DNA from: SKVR01 sp046291875
GTDB lineage: Bacteria > Bacteroidota > Bacteroidia > Bacteroidales > UBA7960
Direction of reading: 5' to 3'
DNA length: 64,000 nt
Assembly (NCBI GenBank): GCA_046291875.1
Contig: JBKBSF010000010.1
Coordinates: 62,001-126,000 of the forward strand
Each line of letters opens with the position of its first letter. The first letter of the stretch is position 1. The notes under the pieces are model-generated. The model ran no database searches. It saw nothing but the letters and a program-made list of their open reading frames with translations, and was not told where the DNA came from. Both the position numbers and the translations under genes were made by a program. Positions 43,680-52,745 of this stretch are shown one piece after another.

Positions 43680-46073
43680 TTAGTCGCACTTAATGGCAGA
43701 GGCGGGGTTTTGCCTGGCAGCATGTGTAGAGAGAGAGAGTATCGTAGCTGATGCAATAGTAGCGATCAAGGCCAGGGTAATGGCAAAATGCGGCCAGCCA
43801 ATGGCTACACGGTAGGCAAATCCAGCAAGCCAGTTGTGCATCAGATACCAGGTGAGGGGAAAAGCAATGAAGGCCGACAAAAGCACCCATTGCAGAAAAC
43901 TCAGCAAAAGCATGGTGTTGATCTGCAATACGGAAGCCCCCAGTACTTTGCGTATGCTTATCTCTTTACGTTTCTGGTTTACCATAAATGAGGTGAGTCC
44001 GAAAAGACCCAGGCAGGAGATCAGAATACACAGCAAGGCAAAGCCCATAAAGATGTAAAGTGTATTTTTCTCGCTCAGGTACTGGTTGTTCAATATATCG
44101 GTCAGGAATCGTGCCTGGAAGAACTGCCCCGGGAAATGGGACTGATATGCTTGTTCTATGTTCTGGATAAGCCTGGCAGGGTCAGTGGAGCGATACCTTA
44201 GGTTGATCACATTCATTTCGCCGGGTCTCCAGATATATACTGCCGGTTCTATGGCGCTGTGCAACGAATAGTAATGGTAGTCCTCAATCACTCCAATGAT
44301 GGTGAAAAAGTCAAACTCTTCATCATCGTTGTTGATCACTCTTTTGCCAACAGGGTCTGTCCAGCCTAAAGCGCGCTGAGCCGCTCTGTTAATGATCATA
44401 GTTTGACGAGGATCAGTATAGTTTTCATGGCTGAAATTTCTTCCTTGCGAAACGGGTATGTGCATGGTTGGGAAAAAATCCGGATCGGTATATCCGAATC
44501 GCACCATCAGAGTAACAGGCACAGAATCGGCCGTGGTAATCATGCTTTGGCGGCCCGCTACGCCATTGTGTCCGCTGGAGATACCCGCCTGCAACACTTC
44601 TGGAAATTGCTGCAGCTTTTGTGCAAAGGAGCGTATCTGTTCGTAGTCGCGGGTATGCCTGACAAAGATTGATACAACCTCCTGTGGGTTATAGCCCAGG
44701 TCTTTCTGTTGCATAAGGTTCACCTGGTGGCTTACCACCGCCGTAGCCAGGATCATGGCAGAGGAGATGGAAAACTGCACGATCACCAGTGTCTTTCGAA
44801 GGCCTGCCTGACGGGGCTTGCCGGAGCTGCCTGCCGACCGGAGCACATGTGCGGGTTGAAATCTGGAAAGATACAAAGCAGGATAGAACCCTGACATTGT
44901 TCCCATACCAAGGAAGAGTGCAAGAAGCCCCACATTGAAAAGCGGGTTTCCGGCAAAGTCTATTTCCAGGCTGGTGTTTAGCAAGGTGTTGTACCAGGGG
45001 AGAATCAGCTCTGTAAAACCCAGTGCTGCCAGTACAGCCAGAAAGGTGAGCAGGAAAGACTCTCCCATGTATTGGAGGGTAAGCTTGCTGCGGTTTGCAC
45101 CAAGGATCTTCCTGAGGCCTGTTTCACGGGCCCTCTGACCTGCCTGGGCAGTGGAAAGATTGATGAAGTTAATGCAGGCGATGGCCAGTATCAGTACAGC
45201 TACAATGCTGAATATTAAAACAGTATTCTGGTTGCCCTGGTGGGTTCTCATGTGAAACTTCAGGTGCTGCGAACGAAGATAAAAATCGTTCGAGGGTTGA
45301 AGATAGAAGGTGTTGCGCATCATTCTGCCCGGGTCTTCTTCCTGCAATTGTGTTTGCTTCTGATTGATCAGCTGGCTGATATGCAAAGGGTCGGTGCCAG
45401 GCCGCAACACTACATAGGTTGCCAGAGTGTTGTTGCCAAAGAGCATCAGAAAGGGGGTGTCGGGATCAAGCGTGCTGAAAGAGAGCAGGATATTGAAATT
45501 CAGATGCGACTGAATATGCTCATTTTCGAAAACCCCGGTAATGATATAAGGTTCTCCGGCTATTCGCAGAGTTTCCCCCACAACATCTGCCCTGCCGAAA
45601 AAGCGCTGGGCGGTAGTGCGGCTTATCACCGCAGTATTGGGGTTGGTAAGCATCAAAGAGGGATTGCCTCCGTGCAATACCGGTAAACCCATATGTGTAA
45701 GAACATTTCCCTCGGAGAAATATATGCGGGGTTCCATAAAAACCTCCCTGTCAATTTCTACCAGCGAATGCGCCTGCATAATTCTGAAAGCCTCTTCCAC
45801 CTGAGGGATGTTTTCCATAATCCATGGAGCCCATGCGGCACTGGTGTAGGAAACGTGTTGCTTGTCGAGACCATCGGGCTCCTGGATACCTGTAAGCCGG
45901 TACAGCCTTTCAGGGTAGGGGAGGTGCTTGTCGAAACTCCTCTGATCCTGTATGTACAGTGCAATGAGAAGAAAGGCTGCGATGCCTGCCGTAAGACCAA
46001 GGAGATTGATTATGGCAAACCCCGGATTTTTGGTGATAAATCGCAAACTCGTCCTGAAAATATTGTTGATCAT
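43680..46073 (-). CDS. FtsX/MacB-type ABC transporter permease
   Basis: A 797-residue inner-membrane protein with the layout usual for large Bacteroidota MacB-like permeases: membrane segment at about 17-40 (NPGFAIINLLGLTAGIAAFLLIAL), a periplasmic MacB core domain (about 45-280), three membrane segments (about 285-400), a second hydrophobic start (about 425-450, LRKTLVIVQFSISSAMILAT), a second periplasmic domain, and a final FtsX domain with three segments (about 680-790). The paired ATPase gene is not in the neighbourhood, so it must be encoded elsewhere or the subunit is recruited. Substrate unknown; such systems export peptides or lipoproteins or act as mechanotransmitters. Confidence 0.9.
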   Translation of the reverse strand: MINNIFRTSLRFITKNPGFAIINLLGLTAGIAAFLLIALYIQDQRSFDKHLPYPERLYRLTGIQEPDGLDKQHVSYTSAAWAPWIMENIPQVEEAFRIMQAHSLVEIDREVFMEPRIYFSEGNVLTHMGLPVLHGGNPSLMLTNPNTAVISRTTAQRFFGRADVVGETLRIAGEPYIITGVFENEHIQSHLNFNILLSFSTLDPDTPFLMLFGNNTLATYVVLRPGTDPLHISQLINQKQTQLQEEDPGRMMRNTFYLQPSNDFYLRSQHLKFHMRTHQGNQNTVLIFSIVAVLILAIACINFINLSTAQAGQRARETGLRKILGANRSKLTLQYMGESFLLTFLAVLAALGFTELILPWYNTLLNTSLEIDFAGNPLFNVGLLALFLGMGTMSGFYPALYLSRFQPAHVLRSAGSSGKPRQAGLRKTLVIVQFSISSAMILATAVVSHQVNLMQQKDLGYNPQEVVSIFVRHTRDYEQIRSFAQKLQQFPEVLQAGISSGHNGVAGRQSMITTADSVPVTLMVRFGYTDPDFFPTMHIPVSQGRNFSHENYTDPRQTMIINRAAQRALGWTDPVGKRVINNDDEEFDFFTIIGVIEDYHYYSLHSAIEPAVYIWRPGEMNVINLRYRSTDPARLIQNIEQAYQSHFPGQFFQARFLTDILNNQYLSEKNTLYIFMGFALLCILISCLGLFGLTSFMVNQKRKEISIRKVLGASVLQINTMLLLSFLQWVLLSAFIAFPLTWYLMHNWLAGFAYRVAIGWPHFAITLALIATIASATILSLSTHAARQNPASAIKCD

Positions 46074-46137
46074 GACCGTATTCCTTAATTGGTTTCCTCG
46101 CTCTATACTAACAAAGAGCCTACCGTTTGCTGTAAAG

Positions 46138-46145
46138 CAAAGGTA
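46138..46145 (-). promoter_or_regulatory. -7 promoter element of the FtsX-type permease gene
   Basis: On the minus strand TACCTTTG, a perfect TANNTTTG match, 64 bases before the ATG; the -33 element is weak. A perfect 6-base inverted repeat TTTGCT/AGCAAA (46126-46141) overlaps it and could be an operator. Confidence 0.45.
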
Positions 46146-46259
46146 CTCAGAATAATATACCTGTAAGAAGGAGGGTTGATAAGAAAAAAGTGTTCGTATG
46201 CGTGCAGTTTTGTGCAGATGCGAACGTATTTATGCTGAAAAAGAATGCACTGGCACTTT

Positions 46260-46688
46260 TTAGAGCAGAGACAAGTCATTTTTTAGCCATGCAAGCGCAT
46301 AGTTCTTTTCATAAAAGAGCTTGGTGAAAACAAGGGAGGGTTCGAGCACCTTTCGTTGCAATATCATCCATGCTGCGCATGTGTGAGGTTTGCTGGCCAG
46401 TATGGCTATGTTTTTCTGCCCCAGCTGATTTGCTATGCCTTTACAATAATCAACAAGACCATTTAACTCATGATAGTGAAGTTCCAGCTCCATTTCATGC
46501 ATATCAAGCAGCAGATCATACTGATCACCTGTTTCGGAGCAAACAGACAGTACCTCTTCCATGAGTGTTATAAAATCGCTGGTTTGTACCAGACCAAAGA
46601 ATTGCAGTTCGATGATCTTTAGATCGTATTCAACACTTACCTGAAGCTGATAGGAAGAGGTCATAGTCTCCATACTGTTGGGATACAT
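46260..46688 (-). CDS. STAS/SpoIIAA-like cytoplasmic protein
   Basis: A 142-residue soluble protein. Alternating strands and helices fit the SpoIIAA-like (STAS-fold) pattern: VEYDLKIIELQFFGLVQTSDFITLMEEVLSVC (strand, strand, helix), then YDLLLDMHEMEL (strand), a long helix GLVDYCKGIANQLG and KNIAILASKPHTCAAWMILQRK. There is no conserved phosphorylatable Ser at a certain position, so I call only the fold. In Bacteroidota such proteins occur as stand-alone genes of unknown role. Start taken at the first Met; an internal Met at residue 6 is also possible. Confidence 0.6.
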   Translation of the reverse strand: MYPNSMETMTSSYQLQVSVEYDLKIIELQFFGLVQTSDFITLMEEVLSVCSETGDQYDLLLDMHEMELELHYHELNGLVDYCKGIANQLGQKNIAILASKPHTCAAWMILQRKVLEPSLVFTKLFYEKNYALAWLKNDLSLL

Positions 46689-46761
46689 TATTTTTTTATG
46701 ATTTGCTTTCTACAAAGCAAATAAAAAAAACAACAGCAGGTTTCTTTAAGTTGTTTCAAGT

Positions 46762-47595
46762 TTAATGACTTGACAGGTAGTTGTTTACGTAGTTTTCGGC
46801 TCTGTTGTTAAACCCTTCTGCAATTTTGAGCACGAGAGGATGTTTCGGTGCAAATTCAAGTTCGTCGATAGAGCGGATGGGTAAAACCTTTCGTGAGGTT
46901 CCTGACAGGAATGCGGCTTCCATAACCACAACAGACCGGGCAAGAACCTTTTCTTCATTTACCTCGATTCCCAGTTCTTTGCACACTTCCATAACATGTT
47001 TACGGGTAATGCCCGGCAATACATCCTCCACGGGAGGGGTGATAACCTTGTTGTTTCGGATAAAGAATACGTTTGAGCGGCTGCCTTCGGTAATGCATCC
47101 TTGCTGGTCTACCAGAAGGGTTTCATATACCTCCTTTTGTTCCTTCATCAGGTTGGTAGCATTGCGCAACCTTACGTCCATAATTTTGGCGTTGGGGTTA
47201 TGGCGAATGCCTTTAAAGAGTGCTACCGGCACACCCTGAGCAATCTGCTGGGCATCAGGGTATTCGTGAGGGGTGATGTAAATCAGGAAATGGCTGCCTG
47301 AAACCGGATCGGGGTAGAGCACCATCTTAAGGTTTCCTGTTTGCAGTGCGTTGGCATGGATCACTTCATACACATGCTTCGATACATCCCCGGAAGAGAA
47401 GCCCGGACAGTGCTCAGACAATGCACAGGTCTGTTGTAATCGCTCCAGATGATCTTCCAGAAACAAAGCTACCCCATGTGTTACCCTGAATACTTCATAG
47501 ATATAATGGGGACGTTGCAGAAAATCATCCCTGAAATCGCTGGCAGGCCGAAGCTGGCCATTGTGGCTGTACCATGAAAAAAGACATTCGGGCAT
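46762..47595 (-). CDS. Class IV (fold-type IV) PLP aminotransferase
   Basis: A 277-residue enzyme started at ATG (complement 47593-47595; a longer frame has no support). Fold-type IV PLP enzymes include branched-chain aminotransferase, D-amino-acid transaminase and aminodeoxychorismate lyase. The PLP lysine should be Lys137 in NPNAKIMD: counting from it to the YET/FEA segment gives the same spacing as from Lys145 in D-amino-acid transaminase. The family signature is clear: YETLLVDQQGCITEGSRSNVFFI, followed by TPPVEDVLPGITRKHVMEV and EAAFLSGTSRKVLPI. The GT[ST] motif near the C-terminus (phosphate binding) is present. Which of the three activities it has is not decidable by eye. Confidence 0.85.
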   Translation of the reverse strand: MPECLFSWYSHNGQLRPASDFRDDFLQRPHYIYEVFRVTHGVALFLEDHLERLQQTCALSEHCPGFSSGDVSKHVYEVIHANALQTGNLKMVLYPDPVSGSHFLIYITPHEYPDAQQIAQGVPVALFKGIRHNPNAKIMDVRLRNATNLMKEQKEVYETLLVDQQGCITEGSRSNVFFIRNNKVITPPVEDVLPGITRKHVMEVCKELGIEVNEEKVLARSVVVMEAAFLSGTSRKVLPIRSIDELEFAPKHPLVLKIAEGFNNRAENYVNNYLSSH

Positions 47596-47830
47596 AAATA
47601 CAATTCGATAATTTGTTTGGATTACAAGCAGGGCCGCGTATTGCCGCAAGCAGCAAATATTCCCCAAAGATATAGAATGTTTTCAATGCCTGAGACGATG
47701 CCGGCAGATGTCTTGATTTTGAAAGCAGAAAGTAGGATTGAAGATTTAATAATAAAATCCCTTCTGAAGTATTGCCTGATATGCAAAAAAACACTTACTT
47801 CGCATTAATAATGGAAATTCTGCGATAGCT

Positions 47831-49039
47831 ATGCAGGGAAAAAAAGGAATACTGCCCACTACCATCCGAACCTACCAGCTGGAAGCGCTGCGTCGTGCTG
47901 TGCTTGCCAGGTTTGGTCGTGATACCTTGTTTTTTCCTGATACCCCAGCTTTGAGTGAGGAGATTTTTGCAAGCACTGGCTTCACCATTTCAACTACTAC
48001 CCTTCAGCGCTTTTTTGGGTTGGTGGTTAGCAAAAGCGTTCCTTATCGTGCAACCCTGGATATACTATCTGATTATGCCGGTTTTCAGAACTGGGATGGT
48101 TTTTGTCAGCATAGAAAAGAAGCTCCGCAGTTGAGTGCTACAGGATATCTGCCTGATGAAAGCGGCATAATACTTCTGGATATTTGTTTGAACAACAGGC
48201 ATTTTGGTTCGGTGATGGATTATATCGACCAACTTCCTTCCAAATACCCTCTGAATCAGTTTTCAGATGCCCGCAAAGCACAGGTTAGGATCTCCAATGC
48301 ATTGGGCAGGTACCTTCGTCGTGACCCTGAGGGGCGCAATACATTGCTCCCATTGCTGGCACAGAACAAAAGGGGACGGGAGTATTTCTTTGAAACTTTT
48401 GTGGATATGGATTACTGCGATGAGTACTATGCTGATGCACTGGAGCTCTATCGCCGCTATGCTTCTCATCGCAAAACACCTGAGGGGAGGTCGGAATACA
48501 TGTTTGCTACAGCAATACAGCTGCAAAACCAACTTGAAAAGGGCGACCTGAAGGCGATGTTGCCCGGGGCCAACCGTTTTTTTCAGGCCATTAAACCCCA
48601 GGAAGCTACACCCGACTATTGCCAACATATTCCCCCGCTTGCACGCTATCATGCTTTGCGCCTGGTCTTCGATAGTAAAACCGGTGGCACCACAACACTT
48701 CGCAGGGAACGGTTTCTGCAAAACCAGCAGGACCTTATCGAGCTGGGATCTGTGGTGGATATTACCCTGGTGCAAACCCTCCAGGCGCTGCACTATGCTG
48801 AGGCTTATGAAGAGCTCATTGAGTTTTATGAGTATAATTTGAATTGGTTCAGGCAGGAGCCATGGCATGATGAAACCACCCCCCTGGTGCATGCCTATGC
48901 TTTTCACGCCTTCAAATTACTCGGCAGGGAGTTCCCCTTTTCCCCCATCAACGTTTTTTCGCCACGCGAAAAGTCTGGCAATGCCACAGATTGCAGCGTC
49001 CGGTATGTTGAAAGGAAAATTAACAGCCTGGTAAGCTGA
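47831..49039 (+). CDS. Bacteroidota protein with HTH-like N-terminus, possible regulator
   Basis: A 402-residue soluble protein, no signal peptide. Residues about 35-95 (LSEEIFASTGFTISTTTLQRFFGLVVSK, then TLDILSDYAGFQNWDGFC) have the look of a helix-turn-helix domain: helix, turn, STTTLQRFFGL recognition-like helix, then an Y-x-G-x-x-x-W-x-x-F ending. The remaining 300 residues are alpha-helical and TPR-like in character. I have seen this N-terminal pattern in other Bacteroidota proteins but it has no name I can give with confidence. It is convergent with the symporter gene (8-base gap) and divergent from the aminotransferase. Possibly a transcription factor with a helical sensor. Confidence 0.6.
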   Translation: MQGKKGILPTTIRTYQLEALRRAVLARFGRDTLFFPDTPALSEEIFASTGFTISTTTLQRFFGLVVSKSVPYRATLDILSDYAGFQNWDGFCQHRKEAPQLSATGYLPDESGIILLDICLNNRHFGSVMDYIDQLPSKYPLNQFSDARKAQVRISNALGRYLRRDPEGRNTLLPLLAQNKRGREYFFETFVDMDYCDEYYADALELYRRYASHRKTPEGRSEYMFATAIQLQNQLEKGDLKAMLPGANRFFQAIKPQEATPDYCQHIPPLARYHALRLVFDSKTGGTTTLRRERFLQNQQDLIELGSVVDITLVQTLQALHYAEAYEELIEFYEYNLNWFRQEPWHDETTPLVHAYAFHAFKLLGREFPFSPINVFSPREKSGNATDCSVRYVERKINSLVS

Positions 49040-49047
49040 CAATGCTT

Positions 49048-50658
49048 TCAGGATTTCCCCAGTACCAGCAACATCGCCAAATATGTAAGAAAGACTAAAA
49101 CTCCCACCGCCATGGCCCATGCCAGGTTTCGGTTCCGGGTTTTCGCCGCAGGCATGATGTTGCGGAAATCTTCAAGGCATTCTGCACTGTCGGGTGGTGT
49201 AAGAAAGGTTACGGCAAGCCAGGTAAAGGTGGTTAGTAAAGTAACGCATAAGATCTGTGCACTGTATAGGTCGAGGGAGAGCTGGCTCAGCAGCCAGGGT
49301 TCAAAAGAGGGAACATAGTTGGAGAGGGCAAGAAACCCCATTGCATAAACTCCTGAAGAGATCATGGCTGATAACTGGCTCCAGGCGTTGATGCGCAGCC
49401 AGAACCAACGCAAGACAAAAACCGGCCCTACCCCGGCACCAATGGAAAATACCAGCCTGAAAAGAAATTGCAGATTCCCTCCCCACCAGGCAAAGAACAT
49501 GGCCAGCAAACTCAGCAATACCATAACCCCGAAAGATAATACAACATAGTGCTTTTCACTTTCGGCGGGCCGGTAGTATTGTTTGTAAAGATCCACCATA
49601 AGGAAGGATGCGCCCCAGTTGAGCCTGCCTTCGGCAGTGGTGATAAATGCAGCAAAGAACCCCACCAGGGCAAGTCCTTTCAGTCCCGTTGGGAGGAATT
49701 CGGCAAAAAATCCGGCATACATGCTTTCAGGGTCATAGGTTTGAGCCATATGTGGCAGGTGCAATTCCAGGCTCATTCCCATCAGGATGAAGATTACCAT
49801 CAGGAAGCTGATGGCAGCCTGGATGAAAATGGGGAGCAATCCGGCCTTCAGTGGCCCCCATTTGCCACGGGTGTTGACGAAGCGCTGAGCCTCCGGGCCT
49901 GAACCATCCAAAATCTGTGTGCTCCACCATTGTATGCCCAGAAATACCCATAAGGCATTCCACATCTCTCTTGCATCACTGGCCGGAAAGGTCTGCAAAC
50001 GTTCCGGCGAATGTGTTGCTACAATAGTAAGGGCGGTGCTTATTCCCCCGCTTTGCCACCATAGGTAAACAAATGCAACCAGGAAACTTCCAAAGAACAG
50101 GATGAAATTCAACACATCGCTGTAGAGCTTTGCCTGGTAGGTGTTTTTAAGGGAAAAAATCATCAGCAGTAATCCGCTTATCAGCAGGGCCTGGTTGGCG
50201 GGGATGCCAATAAAGTAGCTGAGTATCCGGCTGAAAGCTACGAGCTGAAAGCTTAGAAGGATGGCGATTACAAACAAGCCCACGTAGATGGCCCTGAATT
50301 TATGCAGTACACGGGCCCCTTTACCCGAAAACCTGAAAAGCAGAAACTGGTTGTCTGTGATGAATCCCATACGGGCCCACAGCCCTGCAAAAACCAGGGG
50401 CAGCAAGCCTGCACCCAAACCCGCCACCCAAATGAACCACAGGCCCCACAGCCCCCTCTGGTAGATGATGCCTGAGAAGATCTGACCCGTTTCGGCCGAA
50501 ATGCCCAGCATGATCAGCGACAGAGAGCTTACCAGCCAAAACGCTTTTTTGTCGAGCGAGAAAACATTTCTCCAGGAATAGCGGTTTTTCTGCAGCACAT
50601 AAGCTACCACCGAAATCAAGATAAAGATTGCCGGAGCGATAAAGTCGGGAGCTTTCAT
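49048..50658 (-). CDS. Sodium:solute symporter family transporter
   Basis: A 536-residue inner-membrane protein with about 13-14 membrane segments and the SSS-family arrangement (LeuT fold). Landmarks: N-terminal VFSLDKKAFWLVSSLSLIMLGISAETGQIFSG, then RILSYFIGIPANQALLISGLLLMIFSLKNTYQAKLYSDVLNFILFF, ALVGFFAAFITTAEGRLNWGASFLMVDLYKQYY (the conserved segment with S/T residues of the Na2 site region). Substrate is not readable from sequence; sugars, amino acids or carboxylates are all possible. Transcribed toward the regulator-like gene. Confidence 0.85.
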   Translation of the reverse strand: MKAPDFIAPAIFILISVVAYVLQKNRYSWRNVFSLDKKAFWLVSSLSLIMLGISAETGQIFSGIIYQRGLWGLWFIWVAGLGAGLLPLVFAGLWARMGFITDNQFLLFRFSGKGARVLHKFRAIYVGLFVIAILLSFQLVAFSRILSYFIGIPANQALLISGLLLMIFSLKNTYQAKLYSDVLNFILFFGSFLVAFVYLWWQSGGISTALTIVATHSPERLQTFPASDAREMWNALWVFLGIQWWSTQILDGSGPEAQRFVNTRGKWGPLKAGLLPIFIQAAISFLMVIFILMGMSLELHLPHMAQTYDPESMYAGFFAEFLPTGLKGLALVGFFAAFITTAEGRLNWGASFLMVDLYKQYYRPAESEKHYVVLSFGVMVLLSLLAMFFAWWGGNLQFLFRLVFSIGAGVGPVFVLRWFWLRINAWSQLSAMISSGVYAMGFLALSNYVPSFEPWLLSQLSLDLYSAQILCVTLLTTFTWLAVTFLTPPDSAECLEDFRNIMPAAKTRNRNLAWAMAVGVLVFLTYLAMLLVLGKS

Positions 50659-50696
50659 AGAGGCCAGGCCAGTTTAATCCATGGTTTGCAAAAAGC

Positions 50697-50743
50697 CCCG
50701 CAAACGCGGGAATGTAAAAAAAAAGCCCGGCTGCTGCCAGGCT
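50697..50743 (-). terminator. Tandem terminators downstream of tRNA-Arg
   Basis: Read on the minus strand: an 8-base stem AGCCTGGC/GCCGGGCT (50724-50743, one mismatch, 4-base loop) followed by a long T-run, then a second 5-base stem CCCGC/GCGGG (50697-50710) followed by GCTTTTTG. Both follow the tRNA gene. Confidence 0.8.
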
Positions 50744-50750
50744 GAAAGTG

Positions 50751-50824
50751 TGATCCCGATTGGATTCGAACCAATGACCCACAGCTTAGAAGGCTGTTGC
50801 TCTATCCAACTGAGCTACGGGACC
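50751..50824 (-). tRNA. tRNA-Arg(TCT)
   Basis: Seventy-four bases folding as a full cloverleaf: acceptor stem GGTCCCG with CGGGATC (one G-T pair), D arm GCTC..GAGC, anticodon arm ACAGC / CTTCTAA / GCTGT giving anticodon TCT, T arm ATTGG-TTCGAAT-CCAAT. Discriminator base A; the CCA end is not encoded. Decodes AGA (and AGG). Confidence 0.97.
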
Positions 50825-50839
50825 ATCCCTTTGGGGGCA

Positions 50840-50870
50840 CAAAAGTACGAATATTTTTTTATTAGGCAAG
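50840..50870 (-). promoter_or_regulatory. Bacteroidota-type promoter of tRNA-Arg
   Basis: Minus strand: CTTG (complement of 50867-50870), a 19-base AT-rich spacer and a perfect TACTTTTG -7 element (complement of 50840-50847), 15 bases from the tRNA 5' end. Confidence 0.75.
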
Positions 50871-50996
50871 ATAAAATTTGAGCCTTTTGCTGTGTGCTGA
50901 TTTGTTGAGGTTTGTTCAAATAAAAACAGATTGCTGAGTGTATAAAAAACTTACTTTTAAGAGTTGCTTTCTGTAAAGATTACACATCTGAAAATT

Positions 50997-52739
50997 ATGC
51001 ACATCTTTACTCTGCTTGTTTTTTTGTCTATTGCTGCGGGCTTGCTGCTTTTGTTGTTTCCGCAATCAGGAGTTTCCTGGAAAAGGAAAGCAGTAGTATC
51101 TTTTATGGCTCTGGGGGTTGTTGCGGTTCTGCTCAATGCCTTGTGGCTGCATGGGAAAGGTGTGGATGCTCTTCTGGATTTTTTCTTTCTTTCTGGTATG
51201 CCATCCGATTTTTTGTTTGTAAAAACTTCAGGCCTCAGTGGGGGGGTGCTTTCTTTTGTGGTGGTTGTTTTTCTCCTGGTCATTGGTTTTGTCAATCTGC
51301 AAACAGGTACCATAGCTGGTGGCAGTTTTTGGGGCTGGTTGCTTATTTCGGCAGGTCTTTGCATGGGAATGCTTATGACAGATCATTTATATGTTTTGGT
51401 TTTTCTGTGGGGTATATCAGGCATTCCTCTTTACATGCTGCTCAACACCCATGAAGAAGCAGGTGCCGCGGCTGCCAAGATAACTCTGATTGTTTTTGGC
51501 AGTGCGCACGGGATTATGATCACGGGAGCAGTAATGGCGGTATTTCTCAATGGCAGTGGTTTGCTATCCTCTATGAATGTGGACACAGGGTCATGGGCAG
51601 GAAGTGTGGCTTTTTTTGCCCTGCTCGCAGGTGGGCTGATGAAAGCTGGCATCTTTCCCTTCCATTCATGGAAATCCGCTTATTTGCGAGCCACATCAGG
51701 ATCTCCCTCAGCCTGGCTTGTGGTTTTGACAGAAAAAACAGTGGGGATATATTTTATCATCAGGATGACCCAGGACCTTTTTTTTCTTAATGACGGTGTG
51801 CGATGGGTGCTGATGGTAGTAGCAGCAGTTACTGTATTTTTATCTCTGCTGCTCAGTTTATCCGAAAGAAATACTCCGGCAAGAATAGGCCATCTGGCTG
51901 GGATGATCAGCGGAATGATGCTCCTCGGGGCTGCAACGGGCAATGCCATGGGTGCTACTGCAACCCTTGCATACCTGATGGTTTCTGTTTCAGCTGTTAT
52001 AGCACTTCTGATCCTGCATAGCAAGGATCAGAACTCTGAGTCCGGACAGCCCGGCACAAAAGTTTTACCCACACGAGGAGCAATGGTGAAAAGGCTCAGC
52101 TCAATCCTGCTGTATTCTCTGGCCGGAATACCTCCGTTGGGGGTGTTTGTGGCAAACTTTTTTCTGATCAATGCATTTCTCTCAGGCTGGAATAGCTGGG
52201 GTGCTGTGTCGGGATTGCAACTTGTGGGAGTAGGAATTGCCATCACCGGATCAGCGGCATTGGTAGCCGGTTTGCTGATGTTCAGAAAAACCCTTCCAGG
52301 TCCGTCAAAAGCTGATGAATTGGGAAATAGCAGATGGAATTTCGGAGGGATGATCATTGCCCTGGTCTCAGCCTTTACCCTGATGGCTGCCTTTGGTGGC
52401 TGGCTGGCCCTGGTAATGATGGATCAAAATTTTGCCATCAGGCTTTTCCTCGATGCTGCAATTCATGGTCAGCAGATCCAGATCCTGATTCCGGCGATGT
52501 TGCTGGCAGGTTCACTGTTGCTGGGGTTGCTGTTTGTCAGGTTCTTAGAGGCCAGGGCAAAAGGATTCTTGCAGGCCATCAGGAGTATGCAGGAAAAGGG
52601 GTGGTTGGATGTGTATCACGTTTTTTCGCAGATGGTTTTTGCTGTAAACAGGCCTTTGAGCCGACTGCACGACGGGGTGCTGCAAACTTACCTTGTATGG
52701 GTGCTGGCAGCTCTGGCATTATTGTTTTTACTCAAGTGA
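50997..52739 (+). CDS. MrpA-like proton-conducting subunit (N-terminal part of split MrpA)
   Basis: A 580-residue inner-membrane protein of the antiporter/NADH-dehydrogenase ND5/ND2-like family, first gene of the Mrp operon. Start ATG 50997 (MHIFTLLVFL). About 14-15 membrane segments. Channel landmarks: GGLMKAGIFPFHSWKSAYLRA (Lys216) and LVVLTEKTVGIYFIIRM (Lys247) line up with Lys225 and Lys256 of MrpD in this operon. The conserved TM5 Glu of the family (Glu141 in this MrpD, in FVFMEVTA) is replaced by Trp138 (LVFLWGIS) in an otherwise gap-free alignment by eye. Canonical MrpA has the MbhD/MbhE-like domains fused C-terminally; here they are the next gene. The role is inferred from operon position. 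Confidence 0.82.
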   Translation: MHIFTLLVFLSIAAGLLLLLFPQSGVSWKRKAVVSFMALGVVAVLLNALWLHGKGVDALLDFFFLSGMPSDFLFVKTSGLSGGVLSFVVVVFLLVIGFVNLQTGTIAGGSFWGWLLISAGLCMGMLMTDHLYVLVFLWGISGIPLYMLLNTHEEAGAAAAKITLIVFGSAHGIMITGAVMAVFLNGSGLLSSMNVDTGSWAGSVAFFALLAGGLMKAGIFPFHSWKSAYLRATSGSPSAWLVVLTEKTVGIYFIIRMTQDLFFLNDGVRWVLMVVAAVTVFLSLLLSLSERNTPARIGHLAGMISGMMLLGAATGNAMGATATLAYLMVSVSAVIALLILHSKDQNSESGQPGTKVLPTRGAMVKRLSSILLYSLAGIPPLGVFVANFFLINAFLSGWNSWGAVSGLQLVGVGIAITGSAALVAGLLMFRKTLPGPSKADELGNSRWNFGGMIIALVSAFTLMAAFGGWLALVMMDQNFAIRLFLDAAIHGQQIQILIPAMLLAGSLLLGLLFVRFLEARAKGFLQAIRSMQEKGWLDVYHVFSQMVFAVNRPLSRLHDGVLQTYLVWVLAALALLFLLK

Positions 52740-52745
52740 CCGCTT

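Noticed and set aside
43490..43756. 89-codon N-terminal extension of the coiled-coil lipoprotein
   Set aside because: It overlaps the permease gene end and destroys a good lipoprotein signal peptide starting at complement 43489.
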